From Peptoniphilus catoniae (lineage in GTDB: Bacteria; Bacillota; Clostridia; Tissierellales; Peptoniphilaceae), in assembly GCF_901447155.2 (NCBI RefSeq), contig NZ_LR588415.1, positions 44,885 through 108,884 of the forward strand: 64,000 bases of DNA, in the 5' to 3' direction. Shown piece by piece: positions 17,050 to 25,490 of the stretch. Made by a program: the position numbers and the translations under genes. Positions within the stretch are counted from its first letter, which is position 1, and each line of letters starts with the position of its first letter. Under the pieces are notes generated by a model, which had not been told where the DNA came from, made no database searches, and was given only the letters and a program-made list of their open reading frames with translations.

Positions 17050-18060
17050 ATGAAGAAAATGACTAAAAAAGAAAGAATATTGGCTGCAATTGAAAAAAAG
17101 GAAGTAGACAGAATACCTTTTAGTATTTGGTACCACCTTCCTGAAATTGATCAAGATGCGGTACACCTTGCAGAAGTTCAAATTGAGCTTGCTCACTTAT
17201 ATGACATGGATTTTATTAAACTTATGCCCTATGGAAACTATGGAGCTCATGATTTCGGACTAAGCTGTAATTTTTATTGCACACCGACTCAACCTGTTTT
17301 TGAAAGAAAATTTGCAATTGACAGTGTAGAAGAATGGAAGGATGTAAAAGCCCTTCCCGGATGTTTTGGAGAACATGGTAAGCAAGTACAACTTGCAAGA
17401 GAAGTAAAAAAACAACTTAAAGGTGAAGAGATACCTTTTGTACAAACAGTATTCAGTCCTTTAACAACAGCTAAAAAGCTTGCAGGGAAAAGAATATTTG
17501 AAGATATGAGATCTCACCCTGACTACATTCACCATGCACTTGAAGAAATTACAAAAACTACAATAGAATTTGTAAAACTTAATATTGAAGCAGGTGTAGC
17601 AGGATTTTTCTTTGCATCTCAATGTTCAACAACAGACTATATGACAGAAGAAGAATACAAGAAATTTGGAGTTAAGTATGACCTTGAAGTTCTAAAGGCT
17701 TGCAATGAAGGAACCTACTTCAATATACTTCATATTCACGGAGACCACACTATGTTTGAGCTTCTTGATGATTACCCTGTTCAATGTATTAACTGGCATG
17801 ATAGATGGACTAAGCCAAGTATGAAGGAAGCAAGAAAACTTTCAGACAAGTGTTTCCTTGGAGGAATTAACGAAAAATGGCTTGTTGAAGCAAAGCCAGG
17901 TGAAATAAAAGATCATATAAGGGAAGTTGTAATGGAAGCAGGGCCTAAGGGTATGATGATTACACCTGGATGTGTAGCAAAACTTGATACACCTGAGGTT
18001 AACTACTATGCAGCAAGGACAGCTGTTGAGGGTCTTTACGAAGAAGCGATGAATAAATAA
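17050..18060 (+). CDS. URO-D-fold protein (uroporphyrinogen decarboxylase / corrinoid methyltransferase superfamily)
   Basis: This 336-residue protein has the URO-D superfamily start (TKKERILAAIEKKEVDRIPF) and the barrel motifs of its methyltransferase branch. In MtaA-like enzymes zinc is held by H-x-C and a distant Cys. Here the first pair reads His228-Ile-His230 (ILHIHGDH) and the distant Cys308 sits in TPGCVAK, so a His-His-Cys site is possible. No heme genes, corrinoid protein or methyltransferase partner are visible, so heme biosynthesis is unlikely. Linkage to the tct transporter suggests it acts on the imported compound. The reaction is not known. Confidence 0.7.
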   Translation: MKKMTKKERILAAIEKKEVDRIPFSIWYHLPEIDQDAVHLAEVQIELAHLYDMDFIKLMPYGNYGAHDFGLSCNFYCTPTQPVFERKFAIDSVEEWKDVKALPGCFGEHGKQVQLAREVKKQLKGEEIPFVQTVFSPLTTAKKLAGKRIFEDMRSHPDYIHHALEEITKTTIEFVKLNIEAGVAGFFFASQCSTTDYMTEEEYKKFGVKYDLEVLKACNEGTYFNILHIHGDHTMFELLDDYPVQCINWHDRWTKPSMKEARKLSDKCFLGGINEKWLVEAKPGEIKDHIREVVMEAGPKGMMITPGCVAKLDTPEVNYYAARTAVEGLYEEAMNK

Positions 18061-18078
18061 GTATAGAAAAATAAAAGG

Positions 18079-18120
18079 ACTCCCTTAAATTCCTATATAG
18101 AATAAGGGAGTTCTTAATAT
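18079..18120 (+). terminator. Terminator-like hairpin after the URO-D gene
   Basis: 9-bp stem ACTCCCTTA/TAAGGGAGT (18079-18087 with 18103-18111), 15-base loop, modest T content afterwards. Confidence 0.6.
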
Positions 18121-18138
18121 TCAAGGAGTGGTGATTAT

Positions 18139-19149
18139 ATGGACGGTGACGGGTGGTTACAAATATTAACATTATTTTTACTTTTGCTTGGAGCATCATA
18201 TTGTGCTTCAGCAGAGATAGCCTATGCGTCAATAAATAAAATTAAATTAACAAAACGTGTGGAAGAAAAGGATCCTAGAGCAATAAGAGCAGAATATATT
18301 ACAGAGAACTTCGACAAGGCTCTTACAACCCTTTTAATAGGCAACAATATAACTCATATAGGATTTGCGTCTCTTGTAACGGCAATGACTACGTCTCAAT
18401 TCGGAATAAAATATGTCAAATATGCGACGATTATTTCAACCTTGGTAGTTTTTTTATTTAGTGAAATGATACCGAAAAGCTTCGGTAAGTCAAATCTTAA
18501 ATATGCCCTTTCAATTTCAGGATCTTTAGAATTTATGATGAAGGTTTTTAAACCTCTTAACTATTTTTTTATGTTAATATCTAATTTTTTATCAAAGCTT
18601 TTTCCTGAAAGTGATGAACCTGAAATAAACAAGGAAGAGTTTTATGAAATAATGAAAACTGTAGGAGAGGAAGGGATTTTAAGCAGCGACAAACACGATC
18701 TTGTTTTGTCAGCCTTAAATTTTGACGAAAAATCTGTTAAAAAGGCCTATCAGCCTATAGAGAAAGTAATTGCACTGGATATTAACTCAAATAAGGAAGA
18801 GATAATCTCAACAGTTAAGCATTCTCGCTATTCAAGATTTCCCGTATATAACAAGGACATTGATAATATAGTGGGTATTTTGCAGAAAAAAGAATTTTAC
18901 AGAGAATATGTTAAATCTGGAGATTTTGAAATTACAGACCTTTTAATAGATCCATATTTTGTTGATTTAAATACAAAAATAGATGATCTTCTTGAAAATT
19001 TAAGTAAAAAGAAAAATCATCTCGCCATAGTAAGAGATAAGGGAAAAGTTATCGGGATAGTTACAGCTGAGGACATTCTTGAAGAACTTGTCGGCGAGAT
19101 ATGGGACGAAGAAGACATAGTAAATGACGAGGTAGGTGTTAAAGCATGA
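18139..19149 (+). CDS. CNNM/CorC (HlyC) family membrane protein with CBS domains, upstream partner
   Basis: 336 residues. An N-terminal CNNM (DUF21) domain has hydrophobic segments to about 150 and the family motifs ASAEIAYASINKIKL and LLIGNNITHIGFA. A pair of CBS domains follows (about 185-325, with SRYSRFPVYNKDIDNIVGIL). The C-terminal CorC_HlyC domain of the longer family members is missing. CNNM proteins are linked to magnesium or other cation export. Its stop overlaps the start of a full-length paralogue (ATGA at 19146-19149), so the two are translationally coupled and may form a heterodimer. Confidence 0.88.
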   Translation: MDGDGWLQILTLFLLLLGASYCASAEIAYASINKIKLTKRVEEKDPRAIRAEYITENFDKALTTLLIGNNITHIGFASLVTAMTTSQFGIKYVKYATIISTLVVFLFSEMIPKSFGKSNLKYALSISGSLEFMMKVFKPLNYFFMLISNFLSKLFPESDEPEINKEEFYEIMKTVGEEGILSSDKHDLVLSALNFDEKSVKKAYQPIEKVIALDINSNKEEIISTVKHSRYSRFPVYNKDIDNIVGILQKKEFYREYVKSGDFEITDLLIDPYFVDLNTKIDDLLENLSKKKNHLAIVRDKGKVIGIVTAEDILEELVGEIWDEEDIVNDEVGVKA

Positions 19150-20414
19150 AAGCACTACCTTATATAGGAATAATAATATGTATCCTTCTGTCAGCCTTTT
19201 TTTCAGGCTCAGAAATCGCGTTTGCTTCTGCAAATAAGCTAAGACTTAAGACAAAAGCTGATGCAGGCCATATGAATTCAAAAATTGCCCTTAATATTAT
19301 GGAAAATTTTAACGACACTCTTTCTACAATATTAATAGGCAACAACCTTGTAAATATAGTTGCAACATCTATTTCTACTATAATTATTATGGATCTTGTT
19401 GGAAATGGAGGAACTTTAATTGCAACAATTGTAATGACTGTAATAATTTTAATATTCGGTGAAATAACTCCTAAGGTTATAGCTAAAAGAGAAGCTGATA
19501 AATACGTACTTGTAGCAGCACTGCCTTTAAAAATATTAAAGATTCTACTTTTACCAGTTGTAAAATTGGTGGGTCTTATAGTAGGCGGTCTTTCTAAACT
19601 TTGGGAAGAGGACAGCGAAAAGATAACTGAGGAAGACTTAGTTACAATAATAGAAAATGTTGAAGATGAAGGAGTAATAGACAAGGAAAAGTCCGATCTT
19701 TTGCAATCCGCTCTGGAGTTTTCAGATACTATAGTATCAACTATAATAACCCCGAGAACTGACCTTCTTGCCATAGACCTGGAGGACAGCGAAGGGGAAA
19801 TTATGGACACTATTTTAAACTCCTCCTATTCAAGGATACCTGTTTATGAAGAAAACATAGACAATATAATAGGCATACTTCATATAAACAGATTTCTTGA
19901 GGCTATAACAGATATAGAAGATAAGAAAAATCCTAACTTACACAAGCTTTTAAGGTCAACCTTAATTGACACCTGTTTTATTCATGAAACTATGAAATTG
20001 CATAAGGTATTTAAGCTCTTAAATAGGGGAGAAGTCCAAATGGCAATTGTAACAGATGAATACGGAGGTACCATGGGTTGTGTAACTATGGAAGACCTTA
20101 TAGAAGAGCTGGTGGGAGAAATTTATGACGAATACGATGAAAACGAGCTTCTTATACGTAAAATAAAGGATAATACCTATGAAGTAAGCGGAGAAATTTA
20201 TACAAAAGACTTGTGTCAGGAATTAGACCTTGACGAGGATATTTTTGAGAGCAATTTTAATACCCTCGGAGGATTTGTAATAGATAAGTGTCAGGAATTG
20301 CCAAAAGAAGGAAGGGAGATTAAGGTTGAAAATATAGACCTTAAGGTTTTAAAAGTTTGCGTAAATAGAGTTGAGAAGGTACTTATGACGATTAATCCGA
20401 CAGAAGAGGATTGA
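19146..20414 (+). CDS. CNNM/CorC (HlyC) family membrane protein, full length
   Basis: 422 residues: a CNNM membrane domain with SGSEIAFASANKLRLKTKADAG near 20-42 and LIGNNLVNIVATSI, a CBS pair from about 195 (SRIPVYEENIDNIIGILHI), and the C-terminal CorC_HlyC domain (about 330-420, including EVSGEIYTKDLCQELDLD). Members are cation exporters or regulators of cation transport at the membrane. It overlaps the shorter paralogue by 4 bases. An EamA permease gene follows after 19 bases. Confidence 0.9.
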   Translation: MKALPYIGIIICILLSAFFSGSEIAFASANKLRLKTKADAGHMNSKIALNIMENFNDTLSTILIGNNLVNIVATSISTIIIMDLVGNGGTLIATIVMTVIILIFGEITPKVIAKREADKYVLVAALPLKILKILLLPVVKLVGLIVGGLSKLWEEDSEKITEEDLVTIIENVEDEGVIDKEKSDLLQSALEFSDTIVSTIITPRTDLLAIDLEDSEGEIMDTILNSSYSRIPVYEENIDNIIGILHINRFLEAITDIEDKKNPNLHKLLRSTLIDTCFIHETMKLHKVFKLLNRGEVQMAIVTDEYGGTMGCVTMEDLIEELVGEIYDEYDENELLIRKIKDNTYEVSGEIYTKDLCQELDLDEDIFESNFNTLGGFVIDKCQELPKEGREIKVENIDLKVLKVCVNRVEKVLMTINPTEED

Positions 20415-20433
20415 CTGTAAAGGGAGGATAAAT

Positions 20434-21324
20434 ATGGAAAACAAGACGACGAAGAATGCTAATATAGGAGTGCTTTATGTTTTACTTTCGGCACTTTTTT
20501 TCGCTGCAAGCTCCTCCTTCGGGAAAATAATTACAAGAAACTCAGAGCTTTCAGGTGCAATGAGTTCCTTCAGTAGGTTTACTGTGGGAACTATGATAAT
20601 GTTTGTCTATATGGTGGCGACTAAAAAATCTTTTAAAGCTAATAAGATGAAACATATAGTTTTTAGAGCTGTCAGTAACAGTATAAGTATTCTTCTGTTT
20701 TCAATAGGATTTCAATTTACTACAATTACTAATGTAAACATGCTTCAAATGACCTATCCCGTATTTGTAATGATACTCGCACCTTTGCTTTATAAGGAAA
20801 AAATTGCAAAAAAGAGTTATTTTTACCTTGTTTTGGTAATGCTTGGTTGCTACCTTGTTGCCTATCCGAAATTTGATAACTTAAATATAGGCGATGTCCT
20901 GGGATTTTTGTCAGCAATTGCAGGAGCCTTCAGTGTTCTTTCACTAAAGAATGCTCGTAAATATGATGATACATACATAATAATATTCTATGTATTTTTA
21001 ATTGCCATGGCAATTAACTTTCCCTTTGCTTTAAGGGACTTTCCTAAACTGACGGCAGATCCTTTTATTATATTTAATATATTAATGTCAGGATTAGCAG
21101 GATTTTTAGGACAAATCTTTATTACTGAAGGTTACAAATATGTAGACAATGCTACAGGAGCTATGGTATCAACAAGTAGAATAGTTATAGCTGCTGTAAT
21201 GGGCTACTTTATCTTTAATGACCCTATAAACTTAAGGATAGTTATAGGTGGAATTATAGTTATATTTGCCCTTATAGGTGCTAGCGGATACTTTGGTAGA
21301 AAAAGAGCCGCTAAAAATAAATAA
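20434..21324 (+). CDS. EamA/DMT-family permease
   Basis: A 296-residue drug/metabolite transporter-type permease with ten predicted membrane segments from two EamA repeats (about 15-145 and 155-290). The second repeat ends with the usual pattern ATGAMVSTSRIVIAAVMGYFIFND, then a basic tail (GRKRAAKNK). Substrates in this family range over amino acids, nucleotides and sugars and cannot be assigned here. AGGGAGG precedes the ATG. The position after two CNNM genes suggests one operon closed by the terminator at 21369. Confidence 0.85.
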   Translation: MENKTTKNANIGVLYVLLSALFFAASSSFGKIITRNSELSGAMSSFSRFTVGTMIMFVYMVATKKSFKANKMKHIVFRAVSNSISILLFSIGFQFTTITNVNMLQMTYPVFVMILAPLLYKEKIAKKSYFYLVLVMLGCYLVAYPKFDNLNIGDVLGFLSAIAGAFSVLSLKNARKYDDTYIIIFYVFLIAMAINFPFALRDFPKLTADPFIIFNILMSGLAGFLGQIFITEGYKYVDNATGAMVSTSRIVIAAVMGYFIFNDPINLRIVIGGIIVIFALIGASGYFGRKRAAKNK

Positions 21325-21368
21325 AATATAAATTTGCCAAGTTTTATTTCTTGACTAGTCTTAAGAGT

Positions 21369-21426
21369 AAAGGCGAAAACTTTTATAAAAATCATATTTT
21401 ATAAGGTTTTCGCCTTTATATTTTTG
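21369..21426 (+). terminator. Terminator after the EamA gene
   Basis: Long stem starting AAAGGCGAAAAC (21369-21380) pairing with 21406-21417, extended by a bulged A/T segment, then a T-rich tail. Confidence 0.75.
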
Positions 21427-21559
21427 TAATCAAACTTGAATAAAAACAAGAAAAATCTATTAGATTAAAGGTTTGTTAAAAATGCTTTACTATTTTTACT
21501 TTTATCATTTAAAAAATTTACCTTTTCGGTTATTATATTTATGTATCAAGGAGGTAGAT

Positions 21560-23158
21560 ATGTCTATTAATTATTTGTTGGGTTTATTGGGAGGCTTAGT
21601 TCTTTTTCTTTACGGCATGGAACTTATGAGCTCTTCTCTTGAGCTTGTTGCCGGTAGAAAAATGCACAATATTATTGAAAAAATAACATCAAACCCCCTT
21701 AAGGGAGTGCTGGTAGGCGCCATAGTTACTGCAATTATACAATCATCATCTGCAACTACCGTAATGACAGTAGGTTTTGTTAATGCAAGGCTTATGACCA
21801 TACCCCAAGCAGTAGGTATAATAATGGGTGCCAACATAGGTACCACAATTACAGGACAACTTGTTGCTTTAAATATTACAAAAGTAGCACCGGCTATGGC
21901 TTTTTTAGGCTTTGTAGTTTATAAGGCATCAAAAAAAGAAAGAATTAAATACTTAGGTAGAGTAGTTTTAGGTTTGGGAATGCTTTTTATAGGAATGCAG
22001 ATGATGTCAGATTCAATGTCTCCTTTAAAAGATGAACCGGTTTTTGTAGATCTTATGACAAGATTTGAAAATCCTTTTTTGGGGGTAGCTGTAGGAGCGA
22101 TCTTTACTGCTATTATACAATCTTCCTCTTCATCACTTGGTATTCTGCAAGCCATATCCAATCAAGGGCTTATAGGTTTAAGTTCCAGTATGTATATAAT
22201 TTTTGGATTTAACATAGGCACCTGTATTACATCTGTACTTTCAGCTGTAGGTGCCAGTAAAAATGCACAAAGAACATCTGCAGTTCACGTGCTTTTTAAC
22301 CTTATAGGAACCATTATATTTATAATAATTGCTAAAGTAGTACCTGTGTCGGATTTTGTAGTAGGTTTTTCCAAAAACACCGGAGCTGCACAAGTTGCAA
22401 ATATGCATACCTTATTTAATATAGTTACAACTATTTTGCTCTTCCCCTTCTCTAAAAAGCTTGCCCTTCTTGCAAGTAAAATAATACCTGGAGAAGACGA
22501 AGAAGCTGATTCACTATCACTTCAATATATAACCGACAGAAATATGATTGATCCTAATATTGCCATTACCAATGTTAGAGCTGAAACCAACAGGATGCTT
22601 AAGCTTGCAAGGGAGAATTATGAATTATCCATGAATATATTCAGAAACTTTGAAGAGGATCAATATGAAAAGGTCTTTAGAAATGAAGAAACTATTAACT
22701 TTTTAAATTCCAACATTACCAGATATATTATAGATGTTTTAGGGGACAGGATGAATGACGCCTTGGCACAGACCTTTACTGACTATATGAGAATAGTAAG
22801 GGATATAGAAAGAATAGGGGACCATATTAAATCCATAGCTGAATTTGCCAAGTCCAATGTTGAAAGAGAGCTTGCCTATACCCAAATGTCGGCTGCTGAA
22901 CTTAAAAATATAGAAATTCAAATAGAAACTATGTTTGAGCTGGTTGAAGCTAAGAAGGAAGGAAAATCTAAGAAGGAAGAATTAAGAGAACTTAACAAAA
23001 AAATAGAAATTGAAACTATACAGTACAGACAATTTCATGTAGAGCGTATGAAAACTGGAGTTTGTGACCCTGAAAGCGGACTTATCTACGAGAAAATTTT
23101 AACCGCTCTTGAAAGAGTTAGCTCTTATCTGTCAAATGCAGGCAAGCTAATGTTATAA
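21560..23158 (+). CDS. Na/Pi-cotransporter family protein with PhoU-like C-terminal domain
   Basis: The 532-residue protein has the two inverted QSSS repeats of sodium-phosphate cotransporters: VTAIIQSSSATTVMTVG near 58-74 and FTAIIQSSSSSLGIL near 180-194. A soluble PhoU-like helical domain (about 340-530) completes it. It should import phosphate with sodium or act in phosphate sensing. AAGGAGG at 21548-21554 supports ATG 21560; the in-frame ATG at 21473 has no ribosome site. It converges with the minus-strand gene at 23210 across a shared terminator. Confidence 0.88.
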   Translation: MSINYLLGLLGGLVLFLYGMELMSSSLELVAGRKMHNIIEKITSNPLKGVLVGAIVTAIIQSSSATTVMTVGFVNARLMTIPQAVGIIMGANIGTTITGQLVALNITKVAPAMAFLGFVVYKASKKERIKYLGRVVLGLGMLFIGMQMMSDSMSPLKDEPVFVDLMTRFENPFLGVAVGAIFTAIIQSSSSSLGILQAISNQGLIGLSSSMYIIFGFNIGTCITSVLSAVGASKNAQRTSAVHVLFNLIGTIIFIIIAKVVPVSDFVVGFSKNTGAAQVANMHTLFNIVTTILLFPFSKKLALLASKIIPGEDEEADSLSLQYITDRNMIDPNIAITNVRAETNRMLKLARENYELSMNIFRNFEEDQYEKVFRNEETINFLNSNITRYIIDVLGDRMNDALAQTFTDYMRIVRDIERIGDHIKSIAEFAKSNVERELAYTQMSAAELKNIEIQIETMFELVEAKKEGKSKKEELRELNKKIEIETIQYRQFHVERMKTGVCDPESGLIYEKILTALERVSSYLSNAGKLML

Positions 23159-23169
23159 AAGAAAAATCA

Positions 23170-23208
23170 AAAAAGACATAAGAAGCTTAAAGCTTCCTAT
23201 GTCTTTTC
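23170..23208. terminator. Bidirectional terminator between convergent genes
   Basis: 17-base arms starting AAAGACATA (23172-23188 with 23190-23206 region) with one mismatch. T-rich on the + side and A-rich before it, so it should work for both strands. Confidence 0.75.
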
Positions 23209-23209
23209 T

Positions 23210-24235
23210 TTATTCACTAACAGTTTTTAGAAAGCTCTTACTTGTTAAAATAAGGCTTAGGGTAAGTAAAATGTGTCCCAGTCCACTTATAGAAATAAGA
23301 CCAACCTTAGTAAAGGTGGCATAAGTGTAAGGGTCGGTTAAACCATGTAGGAAAAGACCGGACAAAGAAAAGTAAATGCCGAAATTATAAAGCCTCATTA
23401 ATTTTTCAGGTTTATCTTTTGATAAATTTGAATCCTTAGCAAGAAGGTAGAATATAGAGGGTAAAACAAAGCCTAAAATTATTAAGTGAGTATGAACCAA
23501 GGCCATGGGTTTAGCCAAGGGATAAATTTTTCCAAGCTCTCTATAAACCGCACCTGCAAGTATACCTGTAAAAAGATAAGCTATGGCAAATTCAAGTATG
23601 CTTCTTTTTTCAAAGTCACCCTTTATATTTGAATAAAGCTTTACTACTATCATTACATACATTACAGTTTTAGGCACCATTAACATTCCAACAGTGGGGT
23701 AAGCTTCCTTTAATAAAACTACAGAAAGATAGAAGAAGAAACTGAAGAAAACATAGATGTAAAGATTTTTAAAATCTTTTCTGTCTCTGTATTTGTAAAG
23801 AAGGATAATATCTAAAAGACCCATTAGTACAAAGGGAGTGTTGGCAATAATATTAACACTATTTGACTTGTTAAAAGATACAAAGACACCTACAAGCCTT
23901 GCTATAAAAAGTCCTCCCATTAAAAGGTCCAGGGATTTATTCTTATTATCAATTTCTTTTGATATATAAATGTAAAAAAGCAGATAAAAAACTGACATAG
24001 TTATTGCGGATATTCTAGTTCCGAAAAATAAAGCATTTGCATTTAGAATAAATCCATTTTCCATGGAGTGTGAAATCATTCTGGGGATCAAGTGAAATGC
24101 ATCACCAAGGCCCAAAAGCAGGGTCATGGATCCTAAAATCAAATTGTTTTTATTTCTGAGAAGAAGCATCCTTATACCTATAAATATTACAAAAGCCAAA
24201 TATAAACCGTCAAAATAAATTTCAAAAGCTTTCAT
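23210..24235 (-). CDS. Membrane protein with DUF2871-like C-terminal domain
   Basis: A 341-residue polytopic protein with about eleven hydrophobic segments. The last third (from about 215, GILAGAVYREL...ALVHTHLIILGFVLPSIFYLL...LSGLFLHGL) resembles DUF2871 proteins, which normally stand alone at about 130-150 residues. The first 200 residues are a separate membrane domain I cannot name, so this looks like a fusion. The conserved His of VHTH could bind metal or heme; no experiment supports that. Its start overlaps the TetR regulator gene by 14 bases, so the regulator probably controls it. Confidence 0.65.
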   Translation of the reverse strand: MKAFEIYFDGLYLAFVIFIGIRMLLLRNKNNLILGSMTLLLGLGDAFHLIPRMISHSMENGFILNANALFFGTRISAITMSVFYLLFYIYISKEIDNKNKSLDLLMGGLFIARLVGVFVSFNKSNSVNIIANTPFVLMGLLDIILLYKYRDRKDFKNLYIYVFFSFFFYLSVVLLKEAYPTVGMLMVPKTVMYVMIVVKLYSNIKGDFEKRSILEFAIAYLFTGILAGAVYRELGKIYPLAKPMALVHTHLIILGFVLPSIFYLLAKDSNLSKDKPEKLMRLYNFGIYFSLSGLFLHGLTDPYTYATFTKVGLISISGLGHILLTLSLILTSKSFLKTVSE

Positions 24236-24779
24236 TTTTAATTCCTCCCATTAACCAATTTATATATTTATCTGAAAATTTTAAAAACTCATCTTTTCCA
24301 TATTCTTCTAAAATACTTTCCTTCATTAATTGATGAAATACAGCCATAATATATAAAATATAGTCCATTTCATCCTTAGATAAGTGCTTGTTTAAAAAAT
24401 CTTTTCCATGAGAAAGGTAAGAATTTTCAAAAATAAAAAAATTAGGCCTATATAAATTTTTCAAATTTTTATTGTAAAATTCATCAGTTAGAAATTCTTT
24501 GTAAGAATAAAGAGTCTTTTCGATATCGTGATTATTCTTTTCCCATAAATCAAAAAATTTATGGTGAATTAGTCCTGTTTCCTTTTTTAAAATAGTAAAG
24601 TAACAGTCATCAAGGTTTTCAAAGTATTGATAAAATGACCCTCTTGCAATGTCAAGTTTTTTAACTATATTGGAGACATTTATATTATAAGGATCCTCTT
24701 CTTCAAAAAACTCCTTAAGTTTTTGATAAATTATACTTCTTTTTTCTTCATCCAGATTATAAAAAGTAGCTTTTGCCAT
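24222..24779 (-). CDS. TetR/AcrR-family repressor
   Basis: 185 residues. The N-terminal helix-turn-helix (about 10-55) includes NVSNIVKKLDIARGSFYQYFENLDD, the family recognition pattern, followed by a helical ligand-binding domain without obvious relatives. GGAGGACTT precedes the ATG. A perfect 19-bp palindrome lies 12 bases upstream of the start, at the predicted transcription start, so autoregulation is very likely. The overlapping downstream membrane protein would be under the same control. The inducer is unknown. Confidence 0.9.
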   Translation of the reverse strand: MAKATFYNLDEEKRSIIYQKLKEFFEEEDPYNINVSNIVKKLDIARGSFYQYFENLDDCYFTILKKETGLIHHKFFDLWEKNNHDIEKTLYSYKEFLTDEFYNKNLKNLYRPNFFIFENSYLSHGKDFLNKHLSKDEMDYILYIMAVFHQLMKESILEEYGKDEFLKFSDKYINWLMGGIKNESF

Positions 24780-24790
24780 AAGTCCTCCCT

Positions 24791-24844
24791 AAGTGACACG
24801 GTGTCACTTTATTAGAGTTTAATTCCTATTTTTACTTTTGTCAA
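24791..24844 (-). promoter_or_regulatory. TetR operator and promoter
   Basis: AAGTGACACGGTGTCACTT (24791-24809) is a perfect palindrome with 9-base arms and one central base. On the minus strand TTGACA (24844-24839), a 17-base spacer and TAAACT (24821-24816) form a promoter whose start point would fall at the palindrome edge. Confidence 0.85.
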
Positions 24845-24854
24845 AGGATTTTTA

Positions 24855-24883
24855 ATAAAAAAAGCAAGATTTTTATCTTGCTT
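24855..24883 (-). terminator. Terminator of the DUF1284 gene
   Basis: 9-bp stem AAGCAAGAT/ATCTTGCTT (24862-24870 with 24875-24883). On the minus strand it is followed by a T7 run. Confidence 0.85.
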
Positions 24884-24948
24884 ACTTATAAATAGTCTAA
24901 ATAACTTAATAATTTTTAAATTTTATCAATAAATTTTCAAAGTTTTTC

Positions 24949-25338
24949 TTAAGCTTTAAAAATTTCAGAGTGTACCTTTAAGCAAAGCTCATTCCAGATA
25001 CAGTCCCAACAAATTTCTTCTCTCCTACCGAGGATAATAATATTTTCCAGGGCAATTTTTTTTAATTCTAGCCAAGGTTTTATTTCTCCGGGCTCTAATC
25101 CGGTAAGCTCTAAAACTTTCTTATCATAGGAGGAAACTTTTTCAAGGCTTTGACAAATACCGTTTTTGTTTTCGGGGCAGGCCCTACAAATATTATCCAG
25201 GCTATTTATTATTTCAACTTGAGGATTCTCCTCCAGCTTTTTTAAAATTGATGCCATATTTTTTGAGAATTCATTGTTATAGCCTTCTCCTACAAAATAG
25301 CTTGTACATAAAAGATGGTGAGCTCTAATTTTTATCAT
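24949..25338 (-). CDS. DUF1284 family Cys-rich protein
   Basis: 129 residues starting MIKIRAHHLLCTSYFVGEGY, the DUF1284 signature. Seven Cys are present, including two clusters, ICRACPENKNGIC and ICWDCIWNELC, likely ligands for zinc or an Fe-S cluster. The ATG at 25338 follows AAGGAGG with good spacing; an ATG ten codons upstream has no such site. It is a single gene with its own terminator. Function is unknown for the family. Confidence 0.85.
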   Translation of the reverse strand: MIKIRAHHLLCTSYFVGEGYNNEFSKNMASILKKLEENPQVEIINSLDNICRACPENKNGICQSLEKVSSYDKKVLELTGLEPGEIKPWLELKKIALENIIILGRREEICWDCIWNELCLKVHSEIFKA

Positions 25339-25459
25339 AAGTACCTCCTTAGATTTCCACCTAATCATATATTTTTATAACTTTCCTGTCAATTAAGATG
25401 AAGGTTAAAAAACCTTAAGTATTTTTTTGATTACTAGGAAGAAAAATTTCCTTAACTTA

Positions 25460-25468
25460 TGGTATAAT
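25460..25468 (+). promoter_or_regulatory. Extended -10 promoter of typA
   Basis: TGGTATAAT (25460-25468), 22 bases before the typA start. The same TGGTATAAT motif is seen before the genes at 31928 and 40622, which suggests a common housekeeping form. A short stem AAGGTT/AACCTT with a nearby T7 run lies at 25401-25428. Confidence 0.6.
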
Positions 25469-25490
25469 CTTAACTCGAGGAGATGGGAAA

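Noticed and set aside
24791-24809. Palindrome considered as a terminator
   Set aside because: No T-run on either side and only one base in the loop. Its place at the tetR start point fits an operator.
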